The position numbers and the translations under genes are program-made. 50,253 bases of DNA from Ahrensia sp. Lineage in GTDB: Bacteria; Pseudomonadota; Alphaproteobacteria; Rhizobiales; Rhizobiaceae. Location: assembly GCA_028817895.1 (NCBI GenBank), contig JAPPOQ010000016.1, forward strand, positions 1 through 50,253, written 5' to 3'. The notes under the pieces are model-generated. The model saw only the letters and a program-made list of their open reading frames with translations, had not been told where the DNA came from and did not search any database. This document shows, piece after piece, positions 44,464 through 50,253 of this stretch; within the stretch, counting starts at the first letter, position 1, and each line of letters starts with the position of its first letter.

Positions 44464-45090
44464 ATGAACGCTATGGCACTGTTTCGATACGTTCTATGGG
44501 GCGCGGTCTTTGCGCTGGGCGCGTTTCTCGCCTTTCAAACCGCAGTTTGGACCTTCAACCAGAACTCAGACAATGGAAGCTTCGGTGCCGCCAGCATTGG
44601 CGGCGCGTTCGAGGCGCTGCGCGATGATGGAACGCCAATCACGCATGATGCGATGACCGGCAATCCGCATTTGGTGTTTTTCGGCTTCACCCATTGCCCG
44701 GATGTCTGCCCCACCACGCTTGCCGAGGTCGGCAGTTGGATGGACAAGCTTGGCCCTCAAGGCGAAGACTTGCGTGCATGGTTTGTGACGGTCGATCCCA
44801 CGCGCGACACACCTGAAAGCCTGTCCTTGTATTTGTCGCCATTCGACACGCGCATTGACGGCATCACCGGCTCGCAGGCGCAGATCGATGACATGGTGCG
44901 CAAATGGCGCGTGTTCGCGCAGCGTCAGGAAACGGGCGATGGCGACTACACGATGAACCACACCGCCTCGACTTTTCTGATGAAAAGCGATGGAACGTTC
45001 TTCGGGACGATCGCCTATGGCGAGAATGCCGATACGGCCGTCAAGAAGCTGCAAAGGCTGATCGCAGCAGACAGTGCAGCGAAATCGTGA
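44464..45090 (+). CDS. SCO1/SenC family copper chaperone
   Basis: A 208-residue membrane-anchored thioredoxin-like protein. One N-terminal helix (YVLWGAVFALGAFLAFQTAVWTF) is followed by the Sco domain with the copper-binding C-x3-C in FTHCPDVCPTT and the distal His in YTMNHTASTF. Sco delivers copper to the CuA site of cytochrome c oxidase. No oxidase genes are in the window. ATG 44473 is an alternative start. Confidence 0.93.
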   Translation: MNAMALFRYVLWGAVFALGAFLAFQTAVWTFNQNSDNGSFGAASIGGAFEALRDDGTPITHDAMTGNPHLVFFGFTHCPDVCPTTLAEVGSWMDKLGPQGEDLRAWFVTVDPTRDTPESLSLYLSPFDTRIDGITGSQAQIDDMVRKWRVFAQRQETGDGDYTMNHTASTFLMKSDGTFFGTIAYGENADTAVKKLQRLIAADSAAKS

Positions 45091-45103
45091 TAGTGGTCTT
45101 GAG

Positions 45104-45238
45104 ATGACATGGGGTGCCAAAGTCGCCGTGATCGCCGGACTGGGCCTGTTTAGCGGGCTGACGACTGCCGTGTGGATTGGCTTCGGCGCAGATGTCTATG
45201 CCGCCTATCTGGGCGATCTGATCATGCGATGCTTTTGA
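45104..45238 (+). CDS. small membrane protein, 44 residues
   Basis: ATG 45104 to TGA 45236-45238, 13 bases after the Sco stop. One hydrophobic helix (AVIAGLGLFSGLTTAVWIGFG) and a short amphipathic tail ending MRCF. No family known to me. Placement right after sco makes a membrane partner or oxidase-assembly role possible but unproven. Confidence 0.45.
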   Translation: MTWGAKVAVIAGLGLFSGLTTAVWIGFGADVYAAYLGDLIMRCF

Positions 45239-45380
45239 CAGACACTTTGGGCCCATTCCCTAACCATTCGTGAAGGCCTGGCATTGGCCCGTTTACCCTG
45301 TGCTAACCAAGCTCCTTTGCGGTTTTCTCATGCGCAGCGTCTAGGCTGACACTGCCAAATTCTCTCCACCGCGCGACGTG

Positions 45381-45854
45381 ATGACAACCACCAAACGCCT
45401 GGCCGTCAGCCTTTTTGCTCTGGCGCTCCCCATGAGTGCTTCTCAAGCGATCGAAGCCGATATCAGCTCCATTCGAAAAGCTGCCATTGAGCGCATGCAG
45501 GCAAAGCTTGGGCCCACGCGCGGCACGATTCCCTTTGACGCTCCCATTGTCATGGTGACCAATCGCCTGCTTGATCAGCGCAGGCCGTTGCAGCGTGAGC
45601 AGCGGCGGCGTTCGGAACCTGCAGGTTATGCAACCGTGGAACGCGTGACGAGACTGTTGGCGATTGATGAGGTGGGGCCGCTGGAGGAGATCAAGCCACG
45701 AGGTGTGGACCGTGGTCTGGTGCTTGCGGCAGGAGCAACGCCGGAGGACGGGTATCCGTTTGAAGACGCGATAGACATCGAGACCACGGGAGACGCAGCG
45801 ATGAACTATCCATCTGAAACAGACGCGCCCGTGGCGCATGACCTTGATCTTTAG
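45381..45854 (+). CDS. exported protein of unknown function
   Basis: A 157-residue protein with a signal peptide (LAVSLFALALPMSASQA, cleavage near residue 24). The mature part is polar with IRKAAIERMQAKLGPTRGTIPFDAPIVMVTNRLL and an acidic end. I do not recognise a family. A GTG directly before ATG 45381 is an alternative start. It lies alone between the sco and tlyA genes. Confidence 0.55.
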   Translation: MTTTKRLAVSLFALALPMSASQAIEADISSIRKAAIERMQAKLGPTRGTIPFDAPIVMVTNRLLDQRRPLQREQRRRSEPAGYATVERVTRLLAIDEVGPLEEIKPRGVDRGLVLAAGATPEDGYPFEDAIDIETTGDAAMNYPSETDAPVAHDLDL

Positions 45855-45928
45855 CGCCGAAATCGTTTCCTGTCCGATGCGCTCGACAGTGCTTTGACAG
45901 CTGCGACGCGCTCTGTCATGGCCGATCC

Positions 45929-46675
45929 ATGATCGCTGAGCGCCAACGTCTCGACATCGCATTGACCAATATGGGCCTTGCCGCCAGTCGCTCCCGCGCA
46001 CGGGATATGGTGCAGCGCGGCTGCGTTACGGTGGATGGTGAAGTGGCCCTGAAAGCCGGAATGCTTGTTGCGCATGGCGCATGCATCACCGCAAATGATC
46101 CTTCCGCCACCTATGTGTCTCGCGCGGCGCTCAAGCTGATTGCCGGTCTTGACGACGCGCGGATTGACTGTGCTGGTCGTGTGGCTGTGGATCTTGGTGC
46201 ATCGACTGGCGGCTTCACCCAAGTGCTATTGGAACGTGGCGCGTCGGATGTCTTCGCCATCGATGTCGGACATGGTCAGATGGATGCGACGCTGCGGACA
46301 GACCTGCGTGTGCATTGTATGGAAGGGGTCAATGCCCGCGATTTGACCATGCAGTATTTGCCTTATGCACCAAATATTGTGGTGAGTGACCTCAGCTTCG
46401 TTTCACTGCGGAAAGCCGCCGCCCCCGCCCTGGAACTGGCGGCGCCTGAAGCGGATGCGGTTTTGCTTGTTAAGCCGCAATTCGAAGTGGGCAGAGAACA
46501 TGTCGGCAAGGGCGGCATTGTCGCCGATCAAGCCGTCATCGATGCAATGTTGGAAGGCATAAGCACTTGGTTTGATGCGCTCCCACATTGGAGATCCACT
46601 CACCTATTGCCATCGCCAATTAAGGGCGGAGACGGCAACCGCGAATGGCTGTTGTGTGGAAAGCGCGATGGCTGA
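45929..46675 (+). CDS. tlyA: TlyA family 16S/23S rRNA 2'-O-methyltransferase
   Basis: A 248-residue protein with an N-terminal S4 RNA-binding domain (RLDIALTNMGLAASRSRARDMVQRGCVTVDG) and an FtsJ-type methyltransferase domain with VAVDLGASTGGFTQVLLERGA and VSDLSFVSLR. TlyA 2'-O-methylates rRNA and its loss gives capreomycin resistance in mycobacteria. It overlaps the next gene by eight bases. Confidence 0.94.
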   Translation: MIAERQRLDIALTNMGLAASRSRARDMVQRGCVTVDGEVALKAGMLVAHGACITANDPSATYVSRAALKLIAGLDDARIDCAGRVAVDLGASTGGFTQVLLERGASDVFAIDVGHGQMDATLRTDLRVHCMEGVNARDLTMQYLPYAPNIVVSDLSFVSLRKAAAPALELAAPEADAVLLVKPQFEVGREHVGKGGIVADQAVIDAMLEGISTWFDALPHWRSTHLLPSPIKGGDGNREWLLCGKRDG

Positions 46676-47771
46676 ACCCGATCCGGCTTCACCTATTTGC
46701 CCGCATTTTGGCAACTGTGGTGGCTGCTCGCTGCAACATCTGGCGTGGAAAAACTATTTGAAGACAAAGGCAGACGCGGTTCGCGACGCCTTTCGGGCGA
46801 TTGGTTTGGACATCGAACCGGATCAGATCGCGCAAAGCCCGCTGCATTCACGCCGCCGTGTTACATTCACTGCGCATCGCGTCGGTGCAGATGTCCTGCT
46901 GGGGTATCAGCAGCGCCGCAGCCATGACATTGTAGACATTTCGGCATGTCCAATCGCTCGGCCCGAAATCGTAGACGCGCTGCCGATGTTGCGCGACCTT
47001 GCGGGCACGCTTCTTCAGGGCGTGACGAAAGCGCAATTTGCCATCACGGCCTGCGACAACGGCCTTGATCTTAACGTGGCGGTGGAACGGGAGCCGCAAA
47101 TCAACATTATGGCCGATGCCGTTCGTCTTCTGTCTCGCAGCGTCTTCTTGCGGGCTGCACTCAATGGCGAGGTCATTTTCGATCGGGAACGCCCCTTAGT
47201 CTCATTTGGGCAAGCCGAGGTTACGCCGCCACCGGGCGGGTTCCTACAGGCTACTCAAGAAGCTGAAGTGGCGATGGCGGAACTGGTCTGCGGCCATCTG
47301 AAAAATGCGAAGCGCGTTGCTGATCTTTTTTCCGGCTCCGGCACGTTTTCGCTCAGATTGGCGCGCCGATCGCGAGTCCATGCTGTGGAGCAGTCCAATC
47401 TTGCTCTTAAGGCGCTTTCCGAGGCGACTCGGGCGGAAGGTTTGAAACCGGTGACCGTTGAGCGTCGTGATCTGGATGCACTGCCGCTGATGGCCTCGGA
47501 ACTGGCCAGGTTCGATGGTATTTGCCTCGACCCGCCGCGCGCCGGTGCTCGCGCGCAGGTGGCCGAGATCGCGAAGACCAGCATTTCGCGTATCGGCTAT
47601 GTATCCTGCAACCCGCAAACCCTTGCTCGTGACGCGATGCGGCTCGTTGATGCAGGCTACAGGCTTGAACGGCTTATTCCGGTGGATCAGTTCGTTTATT
47701 CAAACCATGTCGAAGCGCTCGCTTTGTTCAGCAAAGCCAAAGCGAGCGCGCGCCGCTCGATTTTCCGTTAG
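46668..47771 (+). CDS. 23S rRNA (uracil-5-)-methyltransferase RumA/RlmD-type
   Basis: A 367-residue SAM methyltransferase of the TrmA/RumA family. N-terminal Fe-S cysteines lie in CPHFGNCGGC with a fourth in ISACPIA; SAM motif VADLFSGSGTFSLRLA; catalytic Cys in YVSCNPQTLARD with the C-terminal DQFVYSNHVEALALF. Target is U of 23S rRNA or tRNA; which one is not told by sequence. Start ATG 46668 overlaps the tlyA stop. TRAM domain seems absent. Confidence 0.93.
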   Translation: MAEPDPASPICPHFGNCGGCSLQHLAWKNYLKTKADAVRDAFRAIGLDIEPDQIAQSPLHSRRRVTFTAHRVGADVLLGYQQRRSHDIVDISACPIARPEIVDALPMLRDLAGTLLQGVTKAQFAITACDNGLDLNVAVEREPQINIMADAVRLLSRSVFLRAALNGEVIFDRERPLVSFGQAEVTPPPGGFLQATQEAEVAMAELVCGHLKNAKRVADLFSGSGTFSLRLARRSRVHAVEQSNLALKALSEATRAEGLKPVTVERRDLDALPLMASELARFDGICLDPPRAGARAQVAEIAKTSISRIGYVSCNPQTLARDAMRLVDAGYRLERLIPVDQFVYSNHVEALALFSKAKASARRSIFR

Positions 47772-47776
47772 CCCGA

Positions 47777-48919
47777 TCACTGTTTGGGGAAATAATCGGT
47801 CAGATCCCCTTCGCGATACACATCGGTTGTGGCGCAATGCAGCGCACCACCAAAGGCATAGGCATCGCGGAAGGGGATCGGCAGCACCTCAAGACCAAGC
47901 TTGTCGAACTGCTCCATCTGGTTGACCTCGGACGCTTCCACGCAGACGGTTTTTTCGTCTACCATCAACACATTCATGGAGAGCCAGACGCTCGAATAGC
48001 AAAGCGGCGGCGGCGCGTTATGCGCCGGGCGGGCCGCATCAATGATCTCCCAGTCATTGCGCGCAAAATAGTCGCGCTGATCATCCGGCAGGCGGCGTTC
48101 GGGATTGTTGATGATCAGGCCTGGGCGGATCGGCGTGAAGGTTGCATCAATGTGAATGGGATAAGGGTCACCGGGAAAGTTCACGGCCCGCACACGATGG
48201 TCCGGGAAGTGCCGACGCAGCCAGTCAATGCCCTTCAGATTGGTCGTAAAGCCGTGCTGGACGATCAAGTCCTTGCCGAAGCGCAAGACGTCTGCAGCGT
48301 CGAACATCGGCTCTTCTTCGGTGGTGACGAAGAATTTCTCCGCCGTCCATTGCAGTCGCTTTTCCACGCCAATCGTGTCTGAGAGATAGTCCGGGCGATA
48401 GGAGGCATCCGTCATGCGCGGCTTGGGCGCAGCCGTGTGCCGAAAGCCGGGGTCATCCACGAAATAGCGCTGCATTAGCGGGCGGTAGCAGAGATATTCG
48501 AAGAAGCGGCAGCGATAGCTCATCGTCGCTTCCAGCATTTCTTTGCCGACTGTCAGGATCACGTCGCGCGGCGGCATGCAGCCAAAGGAAGCGGGATTAT
48601 CCCAATCCGGCGTTGAAACGGGTTGCGAGAAATCGATTGGCGTGGGGCGATCCACCCGAACACCGCGTGATTCAAGCACTTTCGCGAAATTGTCGAGCTG
48701 CTCATTGGCCTTGTCGGCCGTCTCCTGCGTGCGTGGCCCCCATTGGCCTTTCATGTCGGAATCTTCTGGCACTTTGGCGTCGAGCGCCGGTTCAGACGGC
48801 GGGATCATGCAGCCATCGGCAACGCCGACGATCACGTGTTTCAGTCGCGACCACTCGTCCCAAGATTTGACGACGGTCGGCTGATCATTGCCGAGATTTG
48901 GGGCAGGGGTGTTGGGCAT
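47777..48919 (-). CDS. amidinotransferase (glycine amidinotransferase family)
   Basis: A 380-residue protein of the arginine:glycine amidinotransferase (AGAT) family. Seen are CMPPRDVILTVGKEM, the His-Asp region HIDATFTPIRPG, and the catalytic Cys in FGGALHCATTDVYREG. These enzymes move the amidino group of arginine to an amine, forming guanidino compounds. The acceptor is unknown; relatives act in creatine-like, streptomycin-like and cyanotoxin pathways. ATG 48919 is favoured with GGTGAG upstream; GTG 48928 is possible. It converges on the RNA methyltransferase gene and no biosynthetic cluster surrounds it. Confidence 0.9.
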   Translation of the reverse strand: MPNTPAPNLGNDQPTVVKSWDEWSRLKHVIVGVADGCMIPPSEPALDAKVPEDSDMKGQWGPRTQETADKANEQLDNFAKVLESRGVRVDRPTPIDFSQPVSTPDWDNPASFGCMPPRDVILTVGKEMLEATMSYRCRFFEYLCYRPLMQRYFVDDPGFRHTAAPKPRMTDASYRPDYLSDTIGVEKRLQWTAEKFFVTTEEEPMFDAADVLRFGKDLIVQHGFTTNLKGIDWLRRHFPDHRVRAVNFPGDPYPIHIDATFTPIRPGLIINNPERRLPDDQRDYFARNDWEIIDAARPAHNAPPPLCYSSVWLSMNVLMVDEKTVCVEASEVNQMEQFDKLGLEVLPIPFRDAYAFGGALHCATTDVYREGDLTDYFPKQ

Positions 48920-48943
48920 TGTACTCACCGACGATATGAGGTA

Positions 48944-48973
48944 TTGAACGCTACTTTATAAGATTGTTAGAAT
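48944..48973 (+). promoter_or_regulatory. candidate promoter of the AAA ATPase gene
   Basis: TTGAAC at 48944-48949 and TAGAAT at 48968-48973 (18-base spacing) fit a housekeeping promoter, 38 bases before ATG 49012 in a strikingly AT-rich stretch. Just after, CCTTAT (48975-48980) and ATAAGG (48991-48996) form an inverted repeat that could be an operator. Confidence 0.45.
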
Positions 48974-49011
48974 GCCTTATCAAAAAAATCATAAGGTACA
49001 ATAAGAAACTT

Positions 49012-50202
49012 ATGGATGAGGTGCGTAATCCGTTCGTCCCCGGTGCGGGAACACCGCCAGCAAAGCTCGCTGGTCGTGATGCGCTGCTGGAGAAAGCCCG
49101 CATAACACTTGAGCGAGTGAAACAGGGAAGGAGCGCCAAGAGTTTCATTGTCGTTGGTCTGCGCGGGGTCGGAAAAACTGTTCTTCTGAGTCAGATCTAT
49201 GAATGCGCAGCAGAGCTTGGCTTCGAAGCCATCCAGATCGAAGCGCATGAAAACAAGAGTTTGCCGGCGCTGCTTGTGCCGAAATTGCGGCAAATTCTGC
49301 TCAGGCTTGATACGAGTGAACATGCAAAGGAATTGGTCAAGCGTGGGCTGCGGGGGCTAGTTTCCTTCGCCAAGGCTGTAAAAGTCAGTTATCAAGATGT
49401 CGAACTCAGCCTATCCTTGGACGGTGAACCAGGTCTGGCGGATAGTGGCGATCTTGAAATTGACCTGGCCGACCTCCTTGAAGTGATCGGTCAATGCGCG
49501 CGACAGAAGGGCTCCGCAGTAGCGTTGATTGTCGATGAGTTGCAATATTTGTCTGAAGAGGAAATGAGCGCACTCATTATGGCGCTGCACCGAGTGGCGC
49601 AGCGCGGGCTGCCGCTCGTTTTGATCGGAGGCGGTTTGCCACAATTGGTTGGTTTGGCTGGAAAGTCAAAGTCATATGCGGAGCGGCTTTTTGACTACCC
49701 GCAGGTCGGTGCGTTGGACGCAGGGAACGCCGCCGATGCAATCATGGCTCCCATTGTAGAAGAGGGCGAGGAGATTTCGCCTGAAGCGACGGCTGCGATC
49801 TACGAGCAGACTTCTGGCTATCCTTACTTCCTTCAGACATGGGGCCATTATGCTTGGAATGTTGCGGAAGCTTCCCCAATAACCACAAAGCATGTTGATG
49901 ACGCAGCCAAGCTCGCCATCGAAAATCTCGATGAGAGCTTCTTCCGTGTCAGGTTCGATCGGCTGACCCCTTCTGAGAAAACATATCTATTTGCCATGGC
50001 GGAGTTGGGACCCGGCCCACACCGTTCCGGCGACATCGCTGTGAAGCTCGGAAAGAAAGTCGAGAGCGTCGCCCCGGTTCGCAGTTCTTTGATCAAAAAG
50101 GGCATGGTGTTCAGTCCCTCGCATGGGGATACCGCTTTCACCGTTCCTATGTTCGATGCTTACCTCACGCGCATATACAAAGGCGAAGCACAACTGGGCT
50201 AG
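49012..50202 (+). CDS. AAA ATPase (archaeal/STAND-like ATP-binding protein)
   Basis: A 396-residue P-loop ATPase. It begins with RNPFVPGAGTPPAKLAGRDALL, then Walker A VGLRGVGKTVLL at about residue 50, Walker B ALIVDELQYLS at about residue 167, and a sensor-like LVLIGGGLPQL. The C-terminal third looks like a winged helix (LTPSEKTYLFAMAELG ... VRSSLIKKGMVF). Resembles Orc1/Cdc6-like or archaeal-type ATPases found scattered in bacteria, function unknown. The AT-rich promoter and moderate GC suggest acquisition. A partner gene could lie beyond the right edge. Confidence 0.8.
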   Translation: MDEVRNPFVPGAGTPPAKLAGRDALLEKARITLERVKQGRSAKSFIVVGLRGVGKTVLLSQIYECAAELGFEAIQIEAHENKSLPALLVPKLRQILLRLDTSEHAKELVKRGLRGLVSFAKAVKVSYQDVELSLSLDGEPGLADSGDLEIDLADLLEVIGQCARQKGSAVALIVDELQYLSEEEMSALIMALHRVAQRGLPLVLIGGGLPQLVGLAGKSKSYAERLFDYPQVGALDAGNAADAIMAPIVEEGEEISPEATAAIYEQTSGYPYFLQTWGHYAWNVAEASPITTKHVDDAAKLAIENLDESFFRVRFDRLTPSEKTYLFAMAELGPGPHRSGDIAVKLGKKVESVAPVRSSLIKKGMVFSPSHGDTAFTVPMFDAYLTRIYKGEAQLG

Positions 50203-50204
50203 AG

Positions 50205-50253
50205 CATTTTCCGTTCAAGTTGGATTGTATCCACAGGGTTGGAAGTAGTTGGC
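50205..50253. repeat. possible start of a dispersed repeat at window edge
   Basis: AGAGCATTTTCCGTTCAAG directly after the ATPase stop resembles the common AGAGCATTTTCC start of intergenic repeats in Hyphomicrobiales. Only the left end is in the window, so it cannot be confirmed. Confidence 0.25.

Noticed and set aside
1-50253. CRISPR arrays, tRNA or rRNA genes
   Set aside because: No regularly spaced repeats were found beyond those listed, and no cloverleaf or rRNA sequence was recognised by eye.

Overview
The window looks like a core chromosomal segment of an alphaproteobacterium, most likely of the order Hyphomicrobiales (Rhizobiales). The evidence is the gene content and order: split F0 operon atpI-atpB-atpE-b'-b followed by convergent rnhB; the chain radical SAM / MoaB / IspE / TPR / polyprenyl synthase; the chain DUF2007 / tRNA methyltransferase / S49 peptidase / glyQ / glyS; aroC-ribB; and HDAC-xseB ... 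tlyA-RNA methyltransferase. GC-rich codon use, many TTG/GTG starts, and dispersed palindromic repeats of a kind common in this order agree with this. The genus is not determined. I saw no rRNA, tRNA, CRISPR array or complete insertion sequence.

Layout. 1-0.5 kb is a decayed patch with a truncated TspO remnant. 0.5-5.8 kb: guaA, ogt, a DksA/TraR-type zinc-finger gene (minus), an NnrU-like membrane protein, a TPR membrane protein and the ribosome-assembly GTPase der. 6-10 kb: a SleB-type wall hydrolase behind a CtrA-like palindrome, then the ATP synthase F0 operon ending in a clear terminator. 10-17.1 kb (minus): rnhB, a PA0069-type radical SAM protein with an alphaproteobacterial LexA box upstream, a phytanoyl-CoA-type dioxygenase coupled to moaB, ispE, a TPR lipid/envelope-type protein and a polyprenyl diphosphate synthase. 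17.3-19.5 kb: cytochrome b561 and YceI, divergent from a LysR regulator. 19.6-27.5 kb (plus): DUF2007, tRNA methyltransferase, S49 peptidase, small membrane protein, glyQ, patatin, double CDGSH protein, two small membrane proteins, glyS.

27.7-39.4 kb: ytoQ, enoyl-CoA hydratase and purD, ubiA, a conserved hypothetical, an FAD oxidase coupled to a Sua5-type tRNA enzyme, an acyl-CoA dehydrogenase, then pyrC-pyrE-DUF1176. 39.5-47.8 kb: an orphan exo/endonuclease-phosphatase family protein, aroC, a ribB with a degenerate second domain, HDAC, xseB, Sco, small ORFs, tlyA and a TrmA/RumA-type methyltransferase. 47.8-50.2 kb: an amidinotransferase and an AAA ATPase that look accessory.

Most genes are housekeeping: nucleotide synthesis (guaA, purD, pyrC, pyrE), isoprenoid/quinone synthesis (ispE, polyprenyl synthase, ubiA), energy (F0), translation (glyQS, tlyA, tRNA modification). 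The strongest oddities cluster at glyS: a tandem duplication of its start region making an overlapping 39-codon leader, a roughly 137-residue low-GC in-frame insertion, a palindromic repeat translated inside the protein, and a second repeat family just downstream. The LexA box before the radical SAM gene is the clearest regulatory find. I did not find a convincing new multi-gene defence or biosynthetic system.
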